From contig JAAFJI010000008.1 of the NCBI GenBank assembly GCA_013298045.1, forward strand, positions 1-34,300: a stretch of DNA of 34,300 bases, given 5' to 3'. Below are positions 1 through 7,233 of the stretch, piece by piece; the stretch's first letter is position 1, and each line of letters begins with the position of its first letter. The DNA comes from Betaproteobacteria bacterium. Its GTDB lineage: Bacteria > Pseudomonadota > Gammaproteobacteria > Burkholderiales > Casimicrobiaceae. The notes beneath the pieces were generated by a model, which worked only from the letters and a program-made list of their open reading frames with translations, made no database searches and was not told the origin of the DNA. A program made the translations under genes and the position numbers.

Positions 1-33
1 TCCGATCAGCGCGACTTCGTAGCTCTCCATCAT
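1..33 (-). CDS. 5' end of an unidentified gene (possible FAD/NAD-binding protein)
   Basis: Only eleven codons lie in the window. They read MMESYEVALIG on the minus strand, from an ATG at 31-33 (a second ATG follows directly). An AGGGG stretch sits eight bases upstream, which is a good ribosome binding site. A short polar start followed by a hydrophobic strand ending in IG is how many Rossmann-fold flavoproteins, such as aromatic-ring monooxygenases, begin; the glycine-rich loop itself would lie outside the window. The product cannot be named from this much sequence. Confidence 0.4.
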   Translation of the reverse strand, partial: MMESYEVALIG

Positions 34-602
34 GATTGCGACCCCTGCATTCTTCTTCTGCTGCTCCCCGAACATATGCGCCGCGTTCTTTTCATGCACT
101 ACCTTGTACACGTCCGCATTTTTTTACGCAAGAGGGGAACACAATTGTCGTATCAAAAGCAACGTAGCGGGGGCAAACTCCCTGGAATGTCGTCTATTTC
201 AGATAGTTCGTACGCCAAATTCACCGTTTGTGCGTTTATCGAACGCTTCCTGATCGTTTCGATTTGTTTATGACAAGCACTTGCGGGAAAACCGCGTGCG
301 GGGCTGCGAGAGCGCGAGTGGATTGGACTCGTTACTGGTTTTACATCTCCGGGCGGCGGCGAGGATTGATGTGGCAGAAAAAACTTTATCGAAGAGAAAA
401 ACGATTCGCCCAGCGACGTTATAAATCGAGGCACTCGATCAAATCGCTATTGGCGTCGCGCGCGTCCGGCGCGCGATGGCGCTCACCGAAATAAGTTCGC
501 GGAGTGCGACCGCACAAGTGAGTGGTTTTTCCGCCTTTGCAATAATCCGGCGCAACAGAATTCTGCAACGCGGGTTTTCGCGCCCGAGTGAAAGGTTGAG
601 CG
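34..602. other. Intergenic region, no gene seen
   Basis: This 569-base stretch separates the leftward partial gene at 1-33 from the rightward dehydrogenase at 603. Open frames on both strands are short, have no convincing ribosome binding site and show no recognisable protein. It presumably holds the divergent promoters, but no convincing -35/-10 pair was found. Confidence 0.5.
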
Positions 603-1280
603 ATGAATCGTGTTGCGGTCGTCACCGGCGCGGGTGGAAACATGGGGCGCGCGCTCGTCCAACAGTTTTTAAATGATGGCTGCACGGTCGTAGGTGCCGA
701 TGCGAGCGCGCCCGCACACCCAGTGCAATACGAAGCGCACGCCGTGAATCTGATGGACGAGACCGCCGCGTCGGACTGGGTCAATGAGCTCGTCGCCCGG
801 CATACCCGAATAGACGTTGCCGTTTTGACCGTCGGCGGCTTTGCGATGGGCGGGGTGGCGGACACGAAAACCTCGGATATCGCACAGCAATACCGGCTTA
901 ATTTTGAGACGACCTACAACGTGGCGCGTCCGGTGTTTTTGCAGATGATGAAGCGGGGCAGTGGACGGCTATTTCTGGTGGGCGCACGACCGGCGCTCAG
1001 TGCCGAGGCGAGCAGAGGAATGCTTGCGTACGGGCTTGCAAAGTCGCTCGTTTTCCGGCTCGCCGAGATGATGAACGACGAGGCAAAATCAACCGACGTC
1101 GCAGTGCACGTGATTGTGCCGAGCATCATTGACACGCCACAGAACCGCGCGGCGATGCCAACGGCCGATTTCACGCGCTGGGTGCGCCCGGAACAAATTG
1201 CGCAAGCGGTTTCGTTTCACGCGAGTGAACAAGGCCAAGCGCTGCGCGGATCTGTGATCAAAGTCTACGGCGGCGCTTGA
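603..1280 (+). CDS. SDR-family oxidoreductase, dihydropteridine reductase-like
   Basis: A 225-residue short-chain dehydrogenase. The N-terminal cofactor loop TGAGGNMG (residues 8-15) is the Rossmann nucleotide-binding motif. The catalytic Tyr-Lys pair is in YGLAK. The serine that normally precedes it is absent: the strand reads LFLVGARPAL where classical SDRs have a Ser-Ser. This, together with the IDTPQNRAAMP stretch, resembles quinonoid dihydropteridine reductase, which also lacks that serine. The likely role is NAD(P)H-dependent reduction of a pterin-like or other small substrate in the cytoplasm, but the substrate is not shown by the sequence. An AAAGG ribosome binding site seven bases before the ATG supports the start. 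It appears to be a single-gene unit. Confidence 0.8.
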   Translation: MNRVAVVTGAGGNMGRALVQQFLNDGCTVVGADASAPAHPVQYEAHAVNLMDETAASDWVNELVARHTRIDVAVLTVGGFAMGGVADTKTSDIAQQYRLNFETTYNVARPVFLQMMKRGSGRLFLVGARPALSAEASRGMLAYGLAKSLVFRLAEMMNDEAKSTDVAVHVIVPSIIDTPQNRAAMPTADFTRWVRPEQIAQAVSFHASEQGQALRGSVIKVYGGA

Positions 1281-1330
1281 AACTAGGGTGCCACATACCG
1301 TCGTGCCGCGTCTCGTGTCGATTTAGAAAT

Positions 1331-1361
1331 GAAAAAACGCCACGCACCGAGTGGTTTTTTC
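1331..1361. terminator. Weak possible bidirectional terminator
   Basis: A run of A, an imperfect stem (CCAC/GTGG with a two-base bulge) and a run of six T lie about 50 bases after the dehydrogenase stop, between convergent genes. The stem is short, so the call is tentative. Confidence 0.3.
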
Positions 1362-1522
1362 TGCCGAATGCGCAGTACCGCAGCGCAAATGAGCTCTCGT
1401 TAAAACTACGCCCGCTATTGCCCTATTAAATAAGACTTAAGTCGAGTTTAAGCTTTACGTCATCATGTAAAAATAATGCAGCTAAATTGATATTTATCAG
1501 GGCAAACGGCTTTAGTGCTGTA

Positions 1523-2953
1523 TCAATTCGCCGGCACTCGCAGTCGCGGCTGATGCGGGGGCTCGACGCGAAGCAAAATGTCGTAATACGCGCGAATCGA
1601 TTCCACAAATTCGACCGGCATGCCGCAGCGGCAGCTGCCAGTCTTGAACTGTGCAGAGACCTCCGGCCGCATGAGCGCGAGTAGCTGACGGCGAACATCG
1701 GGCCACAGATCAGGATTTTTCTGCGCACGTTGAGCAAGAATCCGCGCGTTTTCAACATGCGCGAGACCGATGTTGTAAGCCGCAAGCGCGAGCCAGGTTC
1801 GGTCCGGTTCCTGCAATCGCGGCGGCAGACCGTCGCGCTTGAGCTCCGCCAGGTAGCGCGCGCCGCCGATGATCGATGAATACGGGTCGCCGCGATTGAC
1901 GTTGTAGCGTTTGGCGGTGTCCTCCGTAAACTGCATCATTCCGCGCGCACCGGTTTCGGAGACGGCTTCGGCATTCCAGTGCGACTCGTGATACGAAAGC
2001 GCCGCCAGGAGCCGCCATTCAATGCCGTGCAGTTCCTGCGCCTCTTTAAACCACTCGCGGTAGCGCGGCAGGGTTGAGGCGACACGATCGGCGAACACCT
2101 CGAAATCGGCTGCGCGGCGCGACTGTGGAAATCCAAAATACCGATCCTCCACCCGTGCGATCTGTCCATCGCGCACGATGCGCTGCAAAAACCCGTCGGC
2201 CTCGTCGCGCAATGACTCGCGATTGGCCGGGAAGAGCCAGGCGCGCTGGACCGCCGAGACAACGACGAACGCACGCTGCGTGTCATAGTGAAAGTGCCGC
2301 GACGCGTTAAACGTGTCCTCTTCGACGATTGCATAGGGCACTTCGTTGTCGCCGACCGCGGCAATCAGCGCCTCGTCGTCGCTTTTCGCATCGACGACGA
2401 ATTCGACCGAGGCGTTGCGACGGCGCACCTCGCTGAAGCTCGGGTGCGTGAAAATGCGCGCGCTCACGATCACGCGCTTAGGCAACAGCTCTTGCATCGA
2501 GCGCGGCATAAATTTCTGCGGCGTGTGCAGCAGAATCCAGGCGCTTTCGCGGTAGCGTGTCTTGGTTGCAATTTCGCTCGCAGCAATACCGACCGCATGG
2601 GTGCCGGTGGCCACCATATCGAGCTCGCCGCGCAGCAGCGCCTTGCGCGCTTCATCCGGGTTGGCGTAGGTTTTCCACTCGACCGCACTGCGACGGGTGA
2701 CCGCGAAGGCGTGCGCCAGGTCGTACTCAAGCCCCGCGCGCTCGCCGTTTGGATCGACGTAGTACACGGTCGGGTGAACCATCACGCCGATGCGAAGCAC
2801 CGGCTGGGCGCTGCGTGTCTCCTGCTGTTGGCGAACCCACTGCTCGGTGCTGGCGTTCATCCGATCGAACAGCGAAAAGGGCACCCACGCGAAAAGCGCA
2901 ATGGCGGCGGTGAGCAGTAGGATTCTGATCGCGCTTTTCAACACACGGTGCAT
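1523..2953 (-). CDS. mltF: Membrane-bound lytic murein transglycosylase F
   Basis: A 476-residue protein that would cleave the glycan strands of peptidoglycan in the periplasm. The order is: one hydrophobic anchor or signal segment (about residues 7-25), a solute-binding-protein-like domain beginning at LRIGVMVHPT, and a C-terminal SLT goose-type lysozyme domain. The catalytic glutamate is E323 in SYHESHW. The downstream GARGMMQFT and AAYNIG motifs are typical of the fold. E. coli MltF is slightly longer (518). The ATG at 2951-2953 was chosen because the open frame upstream runs into the SRP RNA gene and because a TATACT box lies 21 bases before it; no clear ribosome binding site is seen. It is divergent from ffs. 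Confidence 0.88.
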   Translation of the reverse strand: MHRVLKSAIRILLLTAAIALFAWVPFSLFDRMNASTEQWVRQQQETRSAQPVLRIGVMVHPTVYYVDPNGERAGLEYDLAHAFAVTRRSAVEWKTYANPDEARKALLRGELDMVATGTHAVGIAASEIATKTRYRESAWILLHTPQKFMPRSMQELLPKRVIVSARIFTHPSFSEVRRRNASVEFVVDAKSDDEALIAAVGDNEVPYAIVEEDTFNASRHFHYDTQRAFVVVSAVQRAWLFPANRESLRDEADGFLQRIVRDGQIARVEDRYFGFPQSRRAADFEVFADRVASTLPRYREWFKEAQELHGIEWRLLAALSYHESHWNAEAVSETGARGMMQFTEDTAKRYNVNRGDPYSSIIGGARYLAELKRDGLPPRLQEPDRTWLALAAYNIGLAHVENARILAQRAQKNPDLWPDVRRQLLALMRPEVSAQFKTGSCRCGMPVEFVESIRAYYDILLRVEPPHQPRLRVPAN

Positions 2954-2974
2954 CGGCGGTGGGAGTCGAGGCGC

Positions 2975-2980
2975 AGTATA
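2975..2980 (-). promoter_or_regulatory. Candidate -10 box for mltF
   Basis: TATACT on the minus strand, 21 bases before the mltF ATG, would give a leader of about 14 bases. No good -35 was found at the right distance. It lies back to back with the ffs promoter. Confidence 0.45.
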
Positions 2981-3001
2981 CGAGGGGGCTTTCGCAAGGA
3001 C

Positions 3002-3007
3002 TATAAT
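3002..3007 (+). promoter_or_regulatory. -10 box of the SRP RNA gene
   Basis: A perfect TATAAT ends seven bases before the inferred 5' end of the SRP RNA, the normal distance to a transcription start. The -35 region is poorly conserved. Confidence 0.75.
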
Positions 3008-3014
3008 CCGCCTC

Positions 3015-3109
3015 GGTGGGTCGCCCCGCATGTTCAAGCTATGAACCTGGTCAGGTCCGGAAGGAAGCAGCCATAGTGGTGTAGAGCAGTGCCGGGGGAA
3101 CGGCTCACC
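3015..3109 (+). ncRNA. ffs: 4.5S RNA of the signal recognition particle (small bacterial type)
   Basis: The conserved SRP domain IV core is present: CAGGTCCGGAAGGAAGCAGC, the GGAA tetraloop with its symmetric and asymmetric internal loops that bind the Ffh M domain. The ends pair as GGTGGGTCG with CGGCTCACC (nine pairs including wobbles), closing a single hairpin of about 95 bases, the usual length of the proteobacterial 4.5S RNA. It directs Ffh to signal sequences on translating ribosomes. Placement just upstream of dnaX is common in bacteria. The ends are inferred from pairing and from the TATAAT box. Confidence 0.95.
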
Positions 3110-3111
3110 AC

Positions 3112-3320
3112 TTTTGCGCTTGGATCGAGCGCTCGCTTCGTTGGAACTTGCTTGCCGTACTGTTCGTACTGTCTGCGCAAGTTCCGCCTTGCGATCATCT
3201 CGATCCAAGCGCAAAAGTTTTTGCGGCGCGCTCGCGGCGTTGCAACTGACTCGCCGTACTTGCGTACTGTCTTCGTCGGTTGCGCCTTGCGATCATCGCT
3301 GCAAAACGCAAAAGTCGGTC
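3112..3320. repeat. Two imperfect tandem long-hairpin repeats
   Basis: Unit one is closed by a perfect 20-base inverted repeat (3112-3131 with 3199-3218) and contains a second nested pair (GGAACTTGC with GCAAGTTCC). Unit two (about 3221-3320) repeats the same internal order with changes: CGCTCGC, then a GTACT/CGTACTGTCT centre, then GCCTTGCGATCATC, with GCAAC/GTTGC as the nested stem. The pair fills the gap between ffs and dnaX. It resembles a dispersed palindromic element; whether it also ends ffs transcription is unknown, since no clear T-run terminator follows ffs. Confidence 0.7.
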
Positions 3321-3431
3321 TCATTGAAAAAATTGCGCGCCTCGGGCGCGCTTTGTTTTCTTGGACGCTCCCACCACTACGATGGCTCGGTCGCGCCGCC
3401 TACAATTGCTCAAACGCAATCTGTTTCCACC

Positions 3432-5150
3432 GTGACGACCCCCTCTCTCGCCCTCGCTCGCAAATACCGCCCTCGGAGCTTCGCCGACCTGAAGGGGCAG
3501 GAACACGTAGTGAAAGCGCTTTCGCATGCGCTTGAAACTGGGCGTTTGCACCAGGCGTATCTGCTAACCGGCACGCGCGGCATTGGAAAAACGACGATCG
3601 CGCGCATCCTCGCGAAGACCTTGAATTGCGAGACCGGCGTCACGCCTACGCCGTGCGGCGTGTGTCAATCCTGCGTTGATATCGATGCCGGTCGCTTTCC
3701 TGACTTGATTGAGCTTGATGCCGCGTCAAACACCGGCGTCGACAACATGCGAGAGATCATCGATAACGCCCGCTATGCACCGACTGCGGGGCGCTACAAG
3801 GTGTATCTCATCGACGAGGTACACATGCTCTCGAAAAGCGCGTTTAACTCGATGTTGAAAACGCTCGAAGAGCCGCCCGAGCATGTGAAATTCGTGCTCG
3901 CGACGACCGATCCGCAGAAGATTCCGGTGACGGTGCTCTCGCGTTGTTTGCAATTTAATTTGAAAGCGTTTCCGCCGGAGCGCGTCGCCGAGCAATTGGA
4001 CAAGGTGCTCACGGCGGAGAACGTGCCGTTCGATGCGAAAGCCTTGCGATTGATCGGCGACGCCGCAAACGGTTCGATGCGCGATGCGCTTTCGATTACC
4101 GATCAAGCGATTGCCTTCGGTCATGGCAAAGTCGATGAGGCGCAAGTGCGGCAAATGCTCGGCAGCGTTGATCGCGATTTCGTCTGGCGCGTGCTTGATG
4201 CTGTCATCGCGAAAGATGCGAAGGCGCTCGACGAAGAATGTGATCGTTGTTTTGAAAACGCCCTCGCGGCGGATGACGCACTCGCGCAACTCGCGCGCGC
4301 GCTGCACCGCGTCGCGCTGTTTCAAGCGGTGCCCGAATCCGTTGATCGCGACGATCCCGACCATCCGCACATCGCACGCACTACGGCTGCGCTTGACGGT
4401 GAAACCGCGCAGCTCTACTATCAAATCGCATTACACGGTCGCGATGATTTGCGACTCGCGCCCGATGAACAAACTGCGCTCATGATGACGTTTCTGCGGC
4501 TACTCGCGTTTTCGCCAAACGCCGGAAGTGCGCCTGCGAGAGAAGCGGGCGGGAGCGCCTCACAAACCGCTCAAAATGCCTCGCCAGCACGGGCAAATGC
4601 GGGTGCACCCGTTCGCGCGCAACCGACGCGCGCAACGCAGCCAGCGCCTGCAAACACCGGTTCGTCATCGAATGCCCAGAAAAACAGCCAAACAGCAAAT
4701 TCAGCGCCGTCGATTAACGCCCAAGAGAACAGGGCGTTCGACGGCGATTGGCACAAACTCGCTACTTCGCTACCATTGGCCGCAATGGCCAAAGAACTGG
4801 CGCGTCACGCCGTATTGCTGGGCTACGAAAACAACGTATTCCGTTTAGCCGTTCCGCAGGACAAACGACCGCTCGCGACGACGCAGAAAGAACGTCTCGC
4901 GAACACGCTCACGGAATACTTTGGTCGCACCACAAAAGTCGAAATCGAACTTACCGATGGCGCGGGCAACGCCGTTGCCACGAACGGCGCTGCGCCTGCG
5001 GTACGCGAATCGATCGCTACAAAAGAAACGCGAGTGAAAGACGAAAAGCAAGCGGCGGCGGAGGCTGCGTTCCTTGCCGACCCTGCGGTGCAAGTGTTCC
5101 TCAACGAAGGTCAAGGCAAGATTCCTGCGGGGAGTATTCGGCCGGCGTAG
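3432..5150 (+). CDS. dnaX: DNA polymerase III subunits gamma/tau
   Basis: A 572-residue clamp-loader ATPase. The N-terminal AAA+ module has the Walker A loop GTRGIGKTT, the four-cysteine zinc site beginning CETG and ending CQSC, the Walker B VYLIDEVHM, and sensor 1 followed by the arginine finger in LATTDPQKIPVTVLSRC. A low-complexity Ala/Gln/Asn linker follows, then a tau-type C-terminal domain ending DPAVQVFLNEGQGKIPAGSI. The start is a GTG: it is the last possible start before the conserved ALARKYRPRSF, and a TACAAT box lies at 3401-3406, but there is no clear ribosome binding site. No E. coli-style slippery A-run for making gamma was seen. The TAG stop lies inside a palindromic repeat. 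Confidence 0.93.
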   Translation: MTTPSLALARKYRPRSFADLKGQEHVVKALSHALETGRLHQAYLLTGTRGIGKTTIARILAKTLNCETGVTPTPCGVCQSCVDIDAGRFPDLIELDAASNTGVDNMREIIDNARYAPTAGRYKVYLIDEVHMLSKSAFNSMLKTLEEPPEHVKFVLATTDPQKIPVTVLSRCLQFNLKAFPPERVAEQLDKVLTAENVPFDAKALRLIGDAANGSMRDALSITDQAIAFGHGKVDEAQVRQMLGSVDRDFVWRVLDAVIAKDAKALDEECDRCFENALAADDALAQLARALHRVALFQAVPESVDRDDPDHPHIARTTAALDGETAQLYYQIALHGRDDLRLAPDEQTALMMTFLRLLAFSPNAGSAPAREAGGSASQTAQNASPARANAGAPVRAQPTRATQPAPANTGSSSNAQKNSQTANSAPSINAQENRAFDGDWHKLATSLPLAAMAKELARHAVLLGYENNVFRLAVPQDKRPLATTQKERLANTLTEYFGRTTKVEIELTDGAGNAVATNGAAPAVRESIATKETRVKDEKQAAAEAAFLADPAVQVFLNEGQGKIPAGSIRPA

Positions 5151-5229
5151 GGTGCGTGGCTTGTCCACGCACGGACCTCCCCCAAAAAAAATACGATCAC
5201 GCGTGCGTGGGCAAGCCACGCACCCTACG
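5146..5229. repeat. 28-bp inverted repeat overlapping the dnaX stop
   Basis: Arms 5146-5173 and 5202-5229 are inverted copies with one mismatch, starting CGTAGGGTGCGTGGC, around a 28-base spacer containing eight A. The TAG in the left arm is the dnaX stop codon. Related GTAGGGTGC palindromes lie at 7134-7233 and 28451-28481. Confidence 0.8.
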
Positions 5230-5234
5230 AGACC

Positions 5235-5340
5235 GGGAGAGGTCGCGCTGAAGGCGCGGGTGAGGGAATTGCGTTACGAACTGCGTCGGCGTTTGGATGC
5301 GTAGAACACCCTCACCCAACGCTTCGCGTTGACCTCTCCC
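5235..5340. repeat. 32-bp inverted repeat with GGGAGAGGTC / GGGTGAGGG ends
   Basis: Arms 5235-5266 and 5309-5340 share the outer GGGAGAGGTC and inner GGGTGAGGG in inverted orientation while the middle is diverged. Each arm can form a small hairpin of its own. It is a different element from the neighbouring GTAGGGTGC palindrome. Confidence 0.65.
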
Positions 5341-5400
5341 CGAGGGAGAGGTGACACCTTCGAAGGCGCACCGAATAAAATGGTTTGAAGTAGAAACGTT

Positions 5401-5478
5401 GCGAAGCTTTGCGTCCTAGCGAAGCGTCGTCCTAGCGCGTAAGCGCGTCGTCCTAGCGAGCAGCGCGAGCGACGTCCT
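5401..5478. repeat. Array of CGTCCTAG motifs upstream of ybaB
   Basis: The motif GTCCTAGCG occurs three times, with a diverged fourth copy (CGACGTCCTG), separated by small GC-rich palindromes of 8-16 bases. The array occupies the dnaX-ybaB gap. Segments 5405-5419 and 5446-5459 recur exactly inverted after ybaB at 5904-5918 and 5881-5894. Confidence 0.65.
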
Positions 5479-5492
5479 GATTTGGAGTAAAC

Positions 5493-5822
5493 ATGTTCGG
5501 TGGCAAAGGTGGCATGGCGGGCTTGATGCAACAAGCCCAAAAAATGCAAGAGAATTTGAAGAAGGCGCAAGAGGAAATCGCGCGCATGGAAGTCGAAGGC
5601 CAGGCCGGTGCCGGTATGGTCAAAGTCACGATGACCGGTAAGCACGATTGCAAACGCGTGCAAATCGATCCGAGTGTGATGGACGACAAAGAGATGCTCG
5701 AGGATTTGATTACCGCAGCGATCAACGACGCTGCGCGCAAGATTGAAGCGACGTCGTCCGAAAAGATGGGATCGCTCGCGGGCGGGATGAATTTGCCGCC
5801 TGGGATGAAATTGCCGTTTTGA
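5493..5822 (+). CDS. ybaB: YbaB/EbfC nucleoid-associated protein
   Basis: A 109-residue small DNA-binding protein of the YbaB/EbfC family, usual length for the family. It starts [20 protein letters not shown], with a helical N-terminal half, then the conserved [11 protein letters not shown] strand and the [16 protein letters not shown] helix that forms the dimer pincers. It binds DNA and affects nucleoid structure and gene expression; the exact role is not settled in any species. A GGAG ribosome binding site five bases before the ATG supports the start. It keeps the conserved dnaX-ybaB-recR order, but the gaps on both sides are filled with repeats, so cotranscription is uncertain. Confidence 0.93.
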   Translation: MFGGKGGMAGLMQQAQKMQENLKKAQEEIARMEVEGQAGAGMVKVTMTGKHDCKRVQIDPSVMDDKEMLEDLITAAINDAARKIEATSSEKMGSLAGGMNLPPGMKLPF

Positions 5823-5918
5823 TGCTGCGCTTTCGCGCAGCAGGACGACGCGCTTCGCGCTGTGACGACGCTCATTTCATTCGCTAGGACGACGGCCTGC
5901 GGCCTAGGACGCAAAGCT
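5822..5918. repeat. Inverted CGTCCTAG-type array downstream of ybaB
   Basis: This is the inverse-orientation partner of the array before ybaB. It holds AGGACGACG-type motifs separated by short palindromes (such as CTGCGCTTTCGCGCAG), and 5904-5918 is the exact reverse complement of 5405-5419. Together the two arrays bracket ybaB. Confidence 0.6.
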
Positions 5919-5940
5919 AAGGGCAGTACCGTCTCCATTC

Positions 5941-6089
5941 CTGTCATCCCCGCGAAGGCGGGGACCCAGACCGAGACGTTGCCGATAGCGACCCTGCTTT
6001 ATTTGAAAACACAAGGTGTTTCTTCATGCGAATGCGGTTCCACATTGATGATTTCCCGGTCTGGGTCCCCGCCTTCGCGGGGATGACAG
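5941..6089. repeat. 149-bp element with perfect 33-bp terminal inverted repeats
   Basis: Arms 5941-5973 and 6057-6089 are perfect inverted copies (33 of 33), each beginning CTGTCATCCCCGCGAAGGCG and itself nearly palindromic in the CCCCGC..GCGGGG part. The core of 83 bases encodes nothing. Its right end lies three bases before the recR ATG. Repeats of this CATCCCCGCGAAGGCGGGG type are known as dispersed palindromes in many proteobacteria; the paired arrangement looks like a MITE or paired-REP element. Confidence 0.85.
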
Positions 6090-6092
6090 CAT

Positions 6093-6683
6093 ATGACTAC
6101 CCCAGTCTCCTTTAAGGTACTAGTCGACGCGTTAAAGGCGCTCCCAGGCGTCGGCCCACGCGCTGCGCAGCGCATCGCTTTCGATTTGGTCGAGCGCAAA
6201 CGCGAAGAAGCCGAAACGCTCGCGCAAGCGCTCACACGCGCGCTCGAAACGCTGCGTCATTGCGAGAGCTGCAACACGCTCTCGGAAACGCCGATCTGCG
6301 CGCTCTGCGCCTCGCCGCGTCGAGACAAATCGCTGCTCTGCGTCGTCGAATCGCCGTCCGATCAAATCACGCTCGAACAATCCGGCGCGTTCAGCGGTTT
6401 GTATTTCGTCTTGATGGGTCGCCTCTCGCCACTCGACGGTGTCGGCCCCGGCGAAATTCATCTCGAACGCCTCGTCGAGCGCGCCACCGACGGCAGCGTC
6501 AAAGAAGTGATCCTCGCCACCAACTTCACCAACGAAGGCGAAGTCACCGCGCACGTGATCACCGAACTGCTCGAATCACAAGGCGTGAAAGTGTCAAGGC
6601 TCGCACGCGGGATTCCGATTGGGAGTGAGCTTGAGTATGTTGATGCAGCTACCGTCGCGCAGGCGGTGAGGGAGAGGCGGTAG
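6093..6683 (+). CDS. recR: Recombination mediator protein RecR
   Basis: A 196-residue RecR of normal length, acting with RecF and RecO to load RecA on gapped DNA. The N-terminal helix-hairpin-helix is visible in [11 protein letters not shown]. It is followed by a four-cysteine zinc finger (CESC and CALC), a Toprim domain with VVESPSD near its start, [19 protein letters not shown], and the C-terminal [13 protein letters not shown] and GSELEYVD motifs. The start is fixed by homology, since the ATG follows a repeat element by three bases and no ribosome binding site is present. Confidence 0.95.
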   Translation: MTTPVSFKVLVDALKALPGVGPRAAQRIAFDLVERKREEAETLAQALTRALETLRHCESCNTLSETPICALCASPRRDKSLLCVVESPSDQITLEQSGAFSGLYFVLMGRLSPLDGVGPGEIHLERLVERATDGSVKEVILATNFTNEGEVTAHVITELLESQGVKVSRLARGIPIGSELEYVDAATVAQAVRERR

Positions 6684-6733
6684 CGCGCTTTCGCCGCGCC
6701 TCGCCATCATCTCGATCTCGCGACGTGCTCCGG

Positions 6734-7102
6734 TTAGAAATCATTATCAAATTCCTCGAACACCCTAAGGCAGGGTTGTTTTGATACGAAGATTCGATGT
6801 CGTTCGCCAAGCTTAATTTCTAAAGTTTCGCGCCGTCCGTCCCTCAGCAATCTTAGATCCCGAATCGCTAGGGCGCTCAGCGAATACACCACGTGATCTT
6901 TACGTTTAAAAGAGAGCTGAATCTCGGCCGCTGCCGGATGAATTCGGAACATCGCTGACTCGTCGCCAACTTCAATATTGAAGGTGAGACCGTTATAGGG
7001 CCACGATACGTCGCGATCGGTCTTTTCAGGGAACGATTCAAAGAACTCAGTCAAATCAAGTTCGGTAATCGAAAGGTTTGTAACCACGACTGACTTCTCC
7101 AA
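6734..7102 (-). CDS. Hypothetical protein, about 122 residues
   Basis: I do not recognise this protein. It is acidic at the N-terminus (ELDLTEFFESFPEKTDRD), with alternating hydrophobic residues suggesting mostly beta strands, and has no signal peptide or membrane segment. The longest reading starts at a TTG at 7100-7102; a GTG at 7085-7087 is a strong alternative because a GGAG lies nine bases before it, giving about 117 residues. Base composition is more AT-rich than the neighbours, which may hint at transfer. It lies between recR (convergent) and a repeat pair downstream of rsmA. Confidence 0.55.
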   Translation of the reverse strand: MEKSVVVTNLSITELDLTEFFESFPEKTDRDVSWPYNGLTFNIEVGDESAMFRIHPAAAEIQLSFKRKDHVVYSLSALAIRDLRLLRDGRRETLEIKLGERHRIFVSKQPCLRVFEEFDNDF

Positions 7103-7133
7103 TTCTCTTTCTTCACGGGCACCAGCGCAGTGG

Positions 7134-7233
7134 GGTGCGTTTTTAACGCACCTCGTCAGAGTGCGCGCGAAGTGTGTTTCTTCAATCCACGACGGTTGAT
7201 ATCAATTTGTGGTGCAATGAGATTGCACCCTAC
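7134..7233. repeat. Two GGTGC palindromes beside the rsmA stop
   Basis: Hairpins 7134-7152 (GGTGCGT loop ACGCACC) and 7211-7229 (GGTGCAATGAGATTGCACC) form a pair. The second extends into CACCCTAC, whose complement GTAGGGTG contains the TAG stop of rsmA. They match the GTAGGGTGC palindrome family seen at dnaX and pepA. Confidence 0.6.

Noticed and set aside
2288-2920. A 210-codon plus-strand frame inside mltF
   Set aside because: Antisense to mltF, with no recognisable protein and no ribosome binding site.
2954-3214. Longer mltF reading from 3214
   Set aside because: It would run through the SRP RNA gene and its promoter on the opposite strand. The membrane anchor begins right after the ATG at 2953.
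3114-3431. Longer dnaX reading from 3114
   Set aside because: It would translate the palindromic repeats after ffs. Family proteins begin just before the conserved RKYRPRSF.
3726-4424. A 232-codon minus-strand frame inside dnaX
   Set aside because: It is a shadow of the conserved AAA+ domain, with low-complexity basic composition and no start signals.
4670-4690. Possible programmed frameshift in dnaX
   Set aside because: The only A-run near the linker (CAGAAAAACAG) does not match the A AAA AAG slippery heptamer and no shifted stop with a stimulatory hairpin was evident.
5401-5480. Short regular repeats that could suggest a CRISPR array
   Set aside because: Repeats are only about nine bases, spacers are short palindromes and no cas gene is near.
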